Shown one piece after another: positions 44,161 through 52,469 of a DNA stretch of 64,000 nucleotides. The translations under genes and the position numbers were made by a program. Origin of the DNA: Nocardioides okcheonensis (GTDB lineage Bacteria; Actinomycetota; Actinomycetes; Propionibacteriales; Nocardioidaceae); assembly GCF_020991065.1 (NCBI RefSeq), contig NZ_CP087710.1, positions 1,054,001 through 1,118,000 of the forward strand, written 5' to 3'. The stretch's first letter is position 1, and each line of letters starts with the position of its first letter. Below the pieces are notes generated by a model. The model was not told where the DNA came from, ran no database searches, and worked only from the letters and a program-made list of their open reading frames with translations.

Positions 44161-45957
44161 GTGCGTGAGTTCGCAGCGGCGCTCTCCATCTCCGTCCCGA
44201 CCACCGGGAACCTCACCGACGACGTCGTCACCAACGCCGCCGAGGCTCCCGACGCCGTGGTCTTCAGCCGCCGCGTGGGCGAGGAGTGGACCGACGTCAC
44301 GGCGGCCGAGTTCCACGACGAGGTGCGCGCGGTCGCCAAGGGCCTGGTGGCCGCCGGCGTCGAGGTGGGCGACCGGGTCGCGCTGCTGTCGAAGACCCGC
44401 TACGAGTGGACCCTGCTCGACTACGCGACCTGGTTCGCCGGCGCCGTGGGCGTGCCGATCTACGAGACCTCCTCCGCGGAGCAGATCGGCTGGATCCTCT
44501 CCGACTCCGGCGCGCGCGCCGTCGTCGCCGAGGGCGCCGACCACCTCGCCCGGGTGCGGGAGGCCCGCGAGGCCGCCGACCTGCCCGAGCTGCAGCACGT
44601 GTGGTCGATCCAGGACAACGCGGTCGACGTGCTCCGACGCCTCGGCTCCGACATCACCGACGAGGCCCTCGAGGAGCGCCGCACCGCCGCCACCCCGCAG
44701 GACCTGGCCACGCTGATCTACACCAGCGGCACGACCGGGCGCCCCAAGGGCTGCATGCTCACCCACGGCAACTTCATGTTCGAGCTGGGCGTCGCCGTCG
44801 ACGAGCTGTCCGACCTCTTCGACACCGAGGAGTCCTCCACCCTCCTGTTCCTGCCCCTGGCGCACGTCTTCGCCCGGATCATCCAGATCGGTGCGGTCAA
44901 GAGCCGCACCCGCCTGGGCCACAGCGCGGACATCAAGAACCTCGTCACCGACCTCGGCGAGTTCCGGCCCACCTTCATCCTCGCAGTGCCGCGGGTCTTC
45001 GAGAAGGTCTTCAACAGCGCCTCGCAGCGCGCGACCGCCGACGGGCGCGGCGCGATCTTCGACCGTGCGGCCGACGTCGCGATCGCCTGGTCGCGGGCGC
45101 TCGACGGCCCGCGGGTCCCGCTGCGGCTGCGGGCGCAGCACGCGCTGTTCGACCGCCTCGTCTACGGCAAGCTGCGCCAGGCCCTCGGCGGTCGGTGCGC
45201 CCACGCCGTGTCGGGCGGCGCCCCGCTGGGTGACCGCCTCGGCCACTTCTACCGCGGCATCGGCCTCAGCGTGCTCGAGGGCTACGGCCTCACGGAGACG
45301 ACCGCCGCGCTCGCGGTCAACCTGCCCGGCGCGCAGAAGATCGGCACGGTGGGGCGCCCGATCCCCGGCACCGCCGTGCGCGTCGGTGACGACGGCGAGC
45401 TGCTCTTCCGCGGCGGCCAGGTCTTCACCGGCTACTGGGGCAACGACGCGGCCACCCACGAGGCGATCGACCGCGACGGCTGGTTCCACACCGGCGACGT
45501 CGGGGAGGTCGACGACGAGGGCTTCGTCCGGATCACCGGCCGCAAGAAGGAGATCCTCGTGACCGCGGGCGGCAAGAACGTCGCGCCCGCCGTGCTCGAG
45601 GACCGGCTGCGCGCGCACGCCCTCGTCGACCAGTGCCTCGTGGTCGGCGACGGCCAGCCCTTCATCGGCGCCCTCGTCACCCTCGACCGCGAGACGTTCC
45701 CCGCGTGGGCCGAGCAGCACGGCAAGACCGGCGCGATCGCCGACCTGCTCGACGACCCCGACCTGGTCGCGGCCGTGCAGGACGCCGTCGACGAGGCCAA
45801 CAAGGCGGTCTCGAAGGCCGAGTCGATCCGCAAGTTCACGATCCTCCCGGGCGAGTGGACCGAGGAGGGCGGCCAGCTCACCCCGAGCCTCAAGCTCAAG
45901 CGCAACGTCGTGGTCCGCGAGGCCCGTGCCGACATCGAGGCGCTCTACCTCTCCTGA
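44161..45957 (+). CDS. fadD15: Long-chain fatty acid-CoA ligase (FadD15-like)
   Basis: 598 aa AMP-forming synthetase. AMP-binding P-loop TLIYTSGTTGRPKGCMLTH, GYGLTETTAALAVN, the hinge GWFHTGDVGEVDDEGFVRITGRKKE and the terminal catalytic Lys region (QLTPSLKLKRN). Activates fatty acids with ATP and CoA. GTG follows GGGAGG. Divergent from the SRPBCC gene, matching Rv2187/Rv2185c in mycobacteria. Confidence 0.93.
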   Translation: MREFAAALSISVPTTGNLTDDVVTNAAEAPDAVVFSRRVGEEWTDVTAAEFHDEVRAVAKGLVAAGVEVGDRVALLSKTRYEWTLLDYATWFAGAVGVPIYETSSAEQIGWILSDSGARAVVAEGADHLARVREAREAADLPELQHVWSIQDNAVDVLRRLGSDITDEALEERRTAATPQDLATLIYTSGTTGRPKGCMLTHGNFMFELGVAVDELSDLFDTEESSTLLFLPLAHVFARIIQIGAVKSRTRLGHSADIKNLVTDLGEFRPTFILAVPRVFEKVFNSASQRATADGRGAIFDRAADVAIAWSRALDGPRVPLRLRAQHALFDRLVYGKLRQALGGRCAHAVSGGAPLGDRLGHFYRGIGLSVLEGYGLTETTAALAVNLPGAQKIGTVGRPIPGTAVRVGDDGELLFRGGQVFTGYWGNDAATHEAIDRDGWFHTGDVGEVDDEGFVRITGRKKEILVTAGGKNVAPAVLEDRLRAHALVDQCLVVGDGQPFIGALVTLDRETFPAWAEQHGKTGAIADLLDDPDLVAAVQDAVDEANKAVSKAESIRKFTILPGEWTEEGGQLTPSLKLKRNVVVREARADIEALYLS

Positions 45958-45975
45958 GCCCGCGCGGCGACGGGC

Positions 45976-46002
45976 TAGACCATGACTAGGCGGGACTAGT
46001 CC
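45976..46002. promoter_or_regulatory. Cluster of GGACTA/TAGTCC half-sites upstream of the Tad operon
   Basis: TAGACC (45976), GACTAG (~45984) and the palindrome GGACTAGTCC (45993-46002) lie about 220 bases before cpaB. The same TAGTCC/GGACTA pair recurs before flp. Candidate operator for the Tad-locus LuxR regulator. Confidence 0.4.
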
Positions 46003-46020
46003 TTTCGGGCCATGTCGGGG

Positions 46021-46037
46021 CCACCATCGGGTGGTTT
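46021..46037 (+). terminator. Short stem-loop with T run, candidate fadD15 terminator
   Basis: CCACC (46021-46025) pairs with GGTGG (46030-46034) around ATCG, followed by TTTG. Confidence 0.35.
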
Positions 46038-46072
46038 GTGCGGCTTAGCCCTCCCCGCCCCGCGGCCGGTCC

Positions 46073-46078
46073 TATGGT
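46073..46078 (+). promoter_or_regulatory. Candidate -10 box TATGGT of the Tad operon
   Basis: The only TANNNT in the 260-base fadD15-cpaB gap that is placed to produce a leader starting near 46085. No clear -35. Confidence 0.35.
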
Positions 46079-46082
46079 CGGC

Positions 46083-46133
46083 GGTGCACGAAGGGACGTC
46101 GGGGCCCTTCGGAACCCCGACGGTGACGGCACC
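46083..46133 (+). ncRNA. Structured 5' leader of cpaB with potential H-type pseudoknot
   Basis: Outer stem GGTGC (46083-46087) with GCACC (46129-46133) encloses GAAGGG (46090-46095) pairing CCCTTC (46105-46110) and CGTCGGGG (46097-46104) pairing CCCCGACG (46115-46122). The two inner stems interleave in H-type pseudoknot order, or are alternatives. Not a known riboswitch to my recognition; high G+C makes chance stems possible. Confidence 0.3.
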
Positions 46134-46217
46134 TCCCCACCTTCGACGGTCGGCATCCCACCCGGCACACATCTGAGCGTTTCCACCCCCGTGGAACTGA
46201 CCTCGAAGGAATGCCTG

Positions 46218-46961
46218 ATGGCGCGTCGTTCCGTAATCCTCACCCTGGCCATCATCACGGCCCTCGTGGGCACGATGCTGATCGTCCTCTACGTCCAGGG
46301 CATCGACAGCCGGGCCACCAAGGGCCAGGAGCTCGTCGAGGTCCTGGTCGCCAAGGACGTCGTCAGCGCCGGCGAGAGCGTCGCCGCTGCCGAGGAGGCC
46401 GGCAAGTTCGAGAAGAAGCAGGTGCGCCGCGAGGACCTCGTCCCGGGCTTCCTGTCCTCCTCCACGAGCGTCACCGGCCTCGTCGCGACCGGCAACATCT
46501 ACCCGGGTGAGCAGCTGATCGCCGACAAGTTCGGCAGCGTCGGCGACACCCAGAGCCTGGTCATCCCCGACGACAAGCTCGCCATGTCGGTCGAGCTCAC
46601 CGACCCCGAGCGCGTCGCCGGGTTCGTGAACCCCGGCTCCGAGGTCGCGGTGTTCGTGACCGTGAGCGACCCGAAGTCCTACACCCGGGTGCTGCTCACC
46701 CGCGTGACGGTGATCGGTGTCGGCCAGACCACGACGACGTCGCGGACCGTGACCGACCAGTCCGGCGCCCAGACGATCGAGGAGGTGCCCAAGACGATCC
46801 TCACCCTGGCGCTCAGCCAGAAGGAGACCGAGAAGCTCATCTGGGCCGACCGCTTCGGCGACCTGAACTTCGCGCTCCTGAGCGACAAGACCACCGTCAA
46901 CGACGAGAAGGGCGTCGACGCCCCGATCGTCGTCCCCGGTCTCCCGGCGATCGTCGGCTGA
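46218..46961 (+). CDS. cpaB: CpaB/RcpC family Tad pilus assembly protein
   Basis: 247 aa. N-terminal membrane anchor (residues 5-27, VILTLAIITALVGTMLIVLYVQG), an SAF domain (~40-100) and the RcpC/CpaB region (PDDKLAMSVELTDPERVAGFVNPGSEVAVFVTV). CpaB proteins form the periplasmic or extracytoplasmic part of the Tad machinery. The ATG at 46218 follows GAAGGA; the frame is open to 46038 but that part is non-coding leader. First gene of the Tad operon; tadZ follows after 5 bases. Confidence 0.9.
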   Translation: MARRSVILTLAIITALVGTMLIVLYVQGIDSRATKGQELVEVLVAKDVVSAGESVAAAEEAGKFEKKQVRREDLVPGFLSSSTSVTGLVATGNIYPGEQLIADKFGSVGDTQSLVIPDDKLAMSVELTDPERVAGFVNPGSEVAVFVTVSDPKSYTRVLLTRVTVIGVGQTTTTSRTVTDQSGAQTIEEVPKTILTLALSQKETEKLIWADRFGDLNFALLSDKTTVNDEKGVDAPIVVPGLPAIVG

Positions 46962-46966
46962 CCACC

Positions 46967-48208
46967 ATGACCACCATCCTGGAGACCGACTCCGGACAAC
47001 GGTCCATCCTGCAGGCCATGCTGCACGGCTCGACCGCCGTCGCCAGCGTCGCCGACCTCCACTCCCACGTCCAGGGCGCCGCCCACGAGTTCGCGGTCGT
47101 GATCGGCCCCGGCATCACCACGGGCGAGGCCACCGAGTTCGCCGAGTGGGCGCGGATCAACCGGCCCGACCTCGGCGTGATCCTGCTGCGCGACACCGTC
47201 GACGCCAACGCCCTCGCGATGGCCCTGCGCAGCGGGATGCGCGAGGTCGTCCAGAGCAAGGACCTCGCGGGCATCACCACCGCGGTGCAGCGCGCACGGA
47301 CCGTGGCCAGCGCCATCGGGCAGACCATGCTCGGCGAGGTGCAGGCCGCGGCCGAGGAGGCCAAGGCGCGCCTCGTCGCGGAGGCGGAGGCCGAGCGGGC
47401 CGCCGCCGAGGCGCCGACCGGCCGGCTGTTCACCGTCTTCTCCACCAAGGGTGGGGTCGGCAAGAGCCTGGTCGCGGTCAACACCGCGGTCGCGCTGTCG
47501 CAGAAGGGCCACCGCGTCTGCCTGGTGGACCTCGACGTCAACAGCGGCGACGTCGCGATCATGCTGCAGCTCTCCCCCAGCCGGAACGTCAACGACCTCG
47601 TCGCGTTCCGCGGCGGGATCGACCAGGGCGCGATCGAGTCGCTCCTGACGGAGCACTCCGAGCGGCTGTCCGTGGTGGCGGCGCCGGTGACCCTCGACTC
47701 CCCCGACCAGGCGTCCGGCGAGGAGATCGGCCAGATGCTCGACGGGCTCAAGGGACTGTTCGAGTACGTGGTCGTCGACACGTCCGGCGTCTTCGACGAC
47801 CAGGCGCTCGCCGCGCTCGACCGCTCGGACTCGATCATCCTGGTCGGCACCCTCGACATCCCCGCCCTCAAGGGGCTCAAGCTCGCCGCCAGCACGCTCG
47901 ACCTGCTCAACTTCTCCCGCAGCTCGTGGTCGTTCGTGCTCAACCGTGCCGACGCGAAGGTCGGCCTGACGCAGGCCGAGTACGAGTCGACGCTCGGCGT
48001 GAAGGCCGACGCCACGATGGTGTCCAGCCGCGAGGTGCTGGCCGCGGTCAACCGCGGGGAGGCACTGGTCACCGCCTTCCCGGGCAACGTCAACAGCAAG
48101 GCGCTCACGGCGTTCGCCGGCACCCTCGCGCAGGCACACGCCACCACCGACTCCCCCGCCCCCGCCACGGAACGCAAGGGTGGCCGTCTCCGCAAGAGGA
48201 AGGGCTGA
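46967..48208 (+). CDS. tadZ: TadZ/CpaE-like localisation ATPase
   Basis: 413 aa. Residues 1-110 form an atypical receiver-like domain (no clear phospho-Asp), an Ala/Glu-rich helix links (~122-150), then a MinD/ParA ATPase with deviant Walker A STKGGVGKS (159-167) and switch DLDVNSGDVAIML. Places the Tad secretion platform in the cell. C-terminus is basic (KGGRLRKRKG). Followed by tadA after one base. Confidence 0.92.
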   Translation: MTTILETDSGQRSILQAMLHGSTAVASVADLHSHVQGAAHEFAVVIGPGITTGEATEFAEWARINRPDLGVILLRDTVDANALAMALRSGMREVVQSKDLAGITTAVQRARTVASAIGQTMLGEVQAAAEEAKARLVAEAEAERAAAEAPTGRLFTVFSTKGGVGKSLVAVNTAVALSQKGHRVCLVDLDVNSGDVAIMLQLSPSRNVNDLVAFRGGIDQGAIESLLTEHSERLSVVAAPVTLDSPDQASGEEIGQMLDGLKGLFEYVVVDTSGVFDDQALAALDRSDSIILVGTLDIPALKGLKLAASTLDLLNFSRSSWSFVLNRADAKVGLTQAEYESTLGVKADATMVSSREVLAAVNRGEALVTAFPGNVNSKALTAFAGTLAQAHATTDSPAPATERKGGRLRKRKG

Positions 48209-48209
48209 C

Positions 48210-49646
48210 ATGAGCCTCACCGACCGACTCGCCGCGGCGTCGCGCACCCGCACGGCGCCCAGCACCCCGGGGAGCGAGGCTCCGGCCGCTCCCGCACCCG
48301 GCACCTCGCCGGCCAAGGTCCAGGAGTCCAGCGAGGCCAGCCGCCGTCGGGCCGCCGCACGCACCGGCAGCGACCCGCACAAGGACCTCAAGCGGATCGT
48401 GCACGGGCGGCTCGTCAGCAGCCTCGGCCCGACGCTGTACGACGCCCACCTGACCCAGTCGGACCTCGAGCAGCAGGTGCGGCTCGCGCTGCAGACCACG
48501 CTGGCCGAGGTCGACATGCCGATGTCGTCGGCCGACAAGTCCCGCATCTCCCAGGAGATCGCCGACGACATCCTGGGCTACGGCCCGCTGGAGCCGCTCC
48601 TGCGCGACCCGGACCTGTCCGAGGTCATGGTCAACACGTTCGAGGACATCTACGTCGAGCGCGGCGGCAAGCTGGTCAAGGTCGAGGCGACCTTCGCCGA
48701 CGAGGCCCACCTGCGGCGCACCATCGACAAGATCGTCAGCAAGATCGGCCGTCGCGTCGACGAGACCAGCCCGATGGTCGACGCCCGCCTGCCCGACGGC
48801 AGCCGTGTCAACGCGATCATCCCGCCGCTGGCGCTGGACGGCTCCAAGCTGACCATCCGCAAGTTCTCCGAGGACCCCTACACCGTCGAGGACCTGATCG
48901 GCTTCGGCACGCTCAGCCGTGCCTCCGCCGACCTGCTCGAGGCCTGCGTGCGCGGCCGGCTGAACATCCTCGTGTCCGGCGGCACCGGCGCCGGCAAGAC
49001 GACCACCCTCAACGTGCTGTCGTCCTTCATCCCCACGGACGAGCGCATCGTCACCATCGAGGACGCCGCCGAGCTCCGGCTCGTGCAGGACCACGTCCTG
49101 CGCCTGGAGTCGCGTCCGCCGAACATCGAGGGCAAGGGCGCGGTCACGATCCGCGACCTGGTGAAGAACTCCCTGCGCATGCGCCCCGACCGCGTCGTCG
49201 TCGGTGAGATCCGTGACGCCGCGGCCCTCGACATGCTGCAGGCGATGAACACCGGCCACGACGGCTCGATCTCGACCCTCCACGCGAACACCCCGCGCGA
49301 CGCGCTCTCCCGCCTCGAGACGATGGTGCTGATGGCGGGCATGGACCTGCCGGTGCGTGCCATCCGCGAGCAGGTGGCCAGCGCGGTCGACCTGATCATC
49401 CAGCAGACCCGCCTCAAGGACGGCACCCGCCGGATCACCGCGATCACGGAGATCGTCGGCATGGAGGGCGACATCGTCACCACCCAGGACGTGTTCCTGT
49501 TCGACTACAGCGCGGGCATGAACGAGCAGGGCAAGTTCAAGGGCGGCCTGGAGTCGACCGGCCTGCGGCCCCGGTTCCTCGAGCGGCTGGCCGACCACGG
49601 CGTGCACCTCAACCCGGCCGTGTTCACCGTCGGCGGGACCCGATGA
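48210..49646 (+). CDS. tadA: TadA/CpaF secretion ATPase
   Basis: 478 aa. Walker A SGGTGAGKTTTLN at about residue 257, Asp box and Walker B (RVVVGEIRD), and the His box GHDGSISTLHANTPRDALSRLE. An N-terminal ~95-residue extension is Ser/Ala/Pro-rich. Hexameric motor for pilus extension. ATG at 48210 is one base after tadZ and follows GAGGAAGGG. Confidence 0.95.
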   Translation: MSLTDRLAAASRTRTAPSTPGSEAPAAPAPGTSPAKVQESSEASRRRAAARTGSDPHKDLKRIVHGRLVSSLGPTLYDAHLTQSDLEQQVRLALQTTLAEVDMPMSSADKSRISQEIADDILGYGPLEPLLRDPDLSEVMVNTFEDIYVERGGKLVKVEATFADEAHLRRTIDKIVSKIGRRVDETSPMVDARLPDGSRVNAIIPPLALDGSKLTIRKFSEDPYTVEDLIGFGTLSRASADLLEACVRGRLNILVSGGTGAGKTTTLNVLSSFIPTDERIVTIEDAAELRLVQDHVLRLESRPPNIEGKGAVTIRDLVKNSLRMRPDRVVVGEIRDAAALDMLQAMNTGHDGSISTLHANTPRDALSRLETMVLMAGMDLPVRAIREQVASAVDLIIQQTRLKDGTRRITAITEIVGMEGDIVTTQDVFLFDYSAGMNEQGKFKGGLESTGLRPRFLERLADHGVHLNPAVFTVGGTR

Positions 49647-51538
49647 GGTCGACGACCCGCGGCGTCGCCGGCGTGCTCGCCGCGGCGCTCCTCGCCCTGT
49701 CGGCGGCATCGCCGGCACTCGCCGACGACGAGGTCACGATCGACCACGTCGAGACCGACCGCGGCACCGTCAGCCTGCTGGTGTCCACCGACGGCGTGCC
49801 CGACGGCACCACGGTGGAGCCGAGCCAGGTCTACGTCGAGCTCAACGGCGGCGCCGTGGAGTCCACGGCCAAGCTCGTCGACGCCGGCGACATCGACCGC
49901 ACGACGGTCATCGTCCTCGACGCCAGCAAGAGCATGCGCGGCCAGGGGAAGTTCGAGGCCGCCACCACGGCGATCAACGCGTTCCTCGACAGCGCACCCG
50001 AGGACGTCGCCATCGGCCTGGTCGCCTTCGCCGGCAAGGTCACCACGACGGTCGCGCCGACCATCGACCACGGCGACGTCCGCACCGCCCTCGGCGACCT
50101 GACCCTCGCCGCCGGCACCGGCGTCTACGACGGCATCGAGGAGGGTGTCACGCTCCTCACCGACGAGGGCTCGCGCAACCTGCTCGTCCTCTCGGACGGT
50201 GCCGACACCGGCAGCGCCACCACCCTCGACGTCGCCATCAACGACGCCAAGACCGCCGGCGTGGTCGTCGACGTGGTCTCCCTCGCGCAGGGCGCCGACA
50301 GCGAGGCCCTGGCCACGGTCGCGACGGAGACGGGCGGCTCGGTCATCCCGGCCGACCCCGCCGCGCTCACGTCGGTCTTCAACGAGCGCGCCGCGGCCCT
50401 CGACCAGCAGCTGCTGGTGACCTTCACGGCGCCCTACGGCAGCGGCGAGGACGCCAACATCGACGTGGTCGTCGAGGCCGGCGGCACGCAGTACCACGAC
50501 ACCGCCTTCGCCACGCTCGGTCCCGGCTTCGAGGTGCCCGACGTCGTCACGTCCGGCAAGGCGCTCGTCGGCGACTCGGGGATGCTGCTCGGCGCGGGCG
50601 CGCTCGCGATCGGGCTGTTCGGCCTCCTCGCGATCGCCCTGCTCGGCGCCGGCGACAACCGGTCCCAGTCGGTGCGCCAGCTCGAGGCCTACTTCAACGG
50701 CACCAGCGGCGCCGACCCGAAGAAGCGGCGCAAGTCGACCTCGAGCGACCTGAAGGGGTCGGCGGTGTCGGTGGCGAACCGCGTCGTCTCCCAGGACATG
50801 GAGACCCGCATCTCCCAGCGCCTGTCGGGCGCCGGGTCGGCCCTCACCGCCTCCGAGTGGGTGCTGGTGCACGTGGGCTGCGCGTTCGGCGCGGGGCTGG
50901 TGGGCTTCGTCATGGGCGGCTTCGCGATGAGCCTGCTGTTCCTGCTCCTCGGCGTGGTGCTGCCCTGGCTCTACCTGAAGTTCAAGCACGGACGGCGGCT
51001 CAGCGCGTTCAACGCCCAGCTCGCCCAGACCCTCGGCCTGATGGCCGGCGGCCTGCAGGCCGGCCTGTCGCTCCCCCAGGCGGTGGACACCGTCGTCAAG
51101 GAGGGGCACGAGCCGATGGCCGGCGAGCTGCGCCGCGCACTGGTCGAGCAGCGCCTCGGCGTCGACATCACCGAGGCGCTCGAGGGCGTCGGCGAGCGGA
51201 TGGAGAGCGACGACTTCAGCTGGGTCGTCATGGCCATCCGGATCCAGCGCGAGGTCGGCGGCAACCTGGCCGAGATCCTGCACACCGTGGCCGACACGCT
51301 GCGCGAGCGGGAGTACCTGCGCCGCCAGGTCAAGGCGCTCAGCGCCGAGGGCCGGCTCTCGGGCTACATCCTGACGGGCCTGCCGCCGCTGATCTTCTTC
51401 TACATGACGTTCGCCAACCCGGACTACGTGCGCCTGCTGTACACGACGGTCCCGGGCTACATCATCCTGGGCATGGCACTCTTCCTCCTGGGACTCGGTT
51501 CGTTCGCGATGGCGAAGCTCGCCACGGTGGAGGTGTGA
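49643..51538 (+). CDS. tadB: Von Willebrand A domain fused to TadB platform protein
   Basis: 631 aa. Residues 1-27 signal peptide (ends SPALA|DD). Extracytoplasmic vWA domain ~80-270 with complete MIDAS: DASKSM (93-98), Thr159 in AGTGVYDG and Asp185 in LSDGAD. Helix ~313-336, cytosolic linker, then TadB: helices ~408-445, the T2SSF cytosolic domain (~455-565) with LMAGGLQAGLSLPQAV and IRIQREVGGNLAEIL, and two C-terminal helices. TadB alone is usually ~300 aa. Start overlaps tadA stop (ATGA). Confidence 0.9.
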   Translation: MRSTTRGVAGVLAAALLALSAASPALADDEVTIDHVETDRGTVSLLVSTDGVPDGTTVEPSQVYVELNGGAVESTAKLVDAGDIDRTTVIVLDASKSMRGQGKFEAATTAINAFLDSAPEDVAIGLVAFAGKVTTTVAPTIDHGDVRTALGDLTLAAGTGVYDGIEEGVTLLTDEGSRNLLVLSDGADTGSATTLDVAINDAKTAGVVVDVVSLAQGADSEALATVATETGGSVIPADPAALTSVFNERAAALDQQLLVTFTAPYGSGEDANIDVVVEAGGTQYHDTAFATLGPGFEVPDVVTSGKALVGDSGMLLGAGALAIGLFGLLAIALLGAGDNRSQSVRQLEAYFNGTSGADPKKRRKSTSSDLKGSAVSVANRVVSQDMETRISQRLSGAGSALTASEWVLVHVGCAFGAGLVGFVMGGFAMSLLFLLLGVVLPWLYLKFKHGRRLSAFNAQLAQTLGLMAGGLQAGLSLPQAVDTVVKEGHEPMAGELRRALVEQRLGVDITEALEGVGERMESDDFSWVVMAIRIQREVGGNLAEILHTVADTLREREYLRRQVKALSAEGRLSGYILTGLPPLIFFYMTFANPDYVRLLYTTVPGYIILGMALFLLGLGSFAMAKLATVEV

Positions 51539-51539
51539 C

Positions 51540-52463
51540 GTGATCCTGTGGATCGGAGCCGGGCTGATCTTCTCGGCACTCGTCCTGTCCATGGCGATGA
51601 TCGGCGTGGTCAGCAAGGAGCGGCGCGGCGTCGCCCGCTCGATCGCCGCCATCCAGGCGATGAGCCAGACCACCCCCGACATGCTGCGCACGGAGCTCGA
51701 GCGTCCCTTCGCGGAGCGGGTGCTCGGACCGCTGGGCGACCAGCTCGTCGGGACCGGCCGCAAGATGGTGCGTGCCGACACCGCCCACAAGCTCGAGTAC
51801 CGCCTCAACGTCGCCGGCAACCCGCCCGGCTGGGACGCCAACCGGCTGATCGGCCTCAAGGTGCTCGGCCTCGCCGTCTTCGGTGGCCTCGGTTTCCTCT
51901 ACATCGCCGGGATGGGGTGGCCGTTCCCGCGGGTCGTGATCGCCACCGTCCTCGTGGCGGCCTTCGGCTACGTCCTGCCCAACGTGCTGCTCTACAACGC
52001 GGGCCAGAAGCGCGAGAAGCTGATGCGCAACGCGTTGCCCGACGCCCTCGACCTCCTGACGGTCTCCGTCGAGGCCGGCCTCGGCTTCGACGCCGCGGTC
52101 GACCGGGTGGCGCGCAACACCGAGGGCCCGCTGGCCTCCGAGTTCGCCCGCCTGCTGCAGGAGATGAACATCGGTGTCGGCCGGACCGACGCGATGCGCG
52201 CGATGGCCGAGCGGACCTCGCTCGACGACCTCAAGTCCTTCTGCCTCGCGATGGTCCAGGCCGACAGCCTCGGCATCCCGATCGGCCGCGTGCTGCGGAT
52301 CCAGAGCGCCGAGATGCGCACCAAGCGCCGCCAGCGGGCGGAGGAGAAGGCCCAGCAGGTGCCGGTGCGGATGATGATCCCGCTGGTGCTCTTCATCCTG
52401 CCGTGCCTGTTCCTCGTGATCATGGGCCCGGCGGCCATCCAGATCGCCGACACGTTCAAATAG
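51540..52463 (+). CDS. tadC: TadC type II secretion F-family protein
   Basis: 307 aa. N-terminal helix (1-23), two helices (~105-145), the T2SSF domain with LPDALDLLTVSVEAGLGFDAAV and a C-terminal helix (MIPLVLFILPCLFLVIMGPA). Second inner-membrane platform component. GTG one base after the vWA-TadB stop. Confidence 0.92.
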   Translation: MILWIGAGLIFSALVLSMAMIGVVSKERRGVARSIAAIQAMSQTTPDMLRTELERPFAERVLGPLGDQLVGTGRKMVRADTAHKLEYRLNVAGNPPGWDANRLIGLKVLGLAVFGGLGFLYIAGMGWPFPRVVIATVLVAAFGYVLPNVLLYNAGQKREKLMRNALPDALDLLTVSVEAGLGFDAAVDRVARNTEGPLASEFARLLQEMNIGVGRTDAMRAMAERTSLDDLKSFCLAMVQADSLGIPIGRVLRIQSAEMRTKRRQRAEEKAQQVPVRMMIPLVLFILPCLFLVIMGPAAIQIADTFK

Positions 52464-52469
52464 GGCCTG

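Noticed and set aside
46083..46133. Leader RNA as a c-di-GMP (GEMM) riboswitch
   Set aside because: The conserved GEMM core sequences are not present; only the stem pattern is unusual.
49505..51859. 784-codon frame antisense to the vWA-TadB gene
   Set aside because: His/Arg/Glu-rich antisense translation; sense strand has signal peptide, MIDAS and T2SSF motifs.
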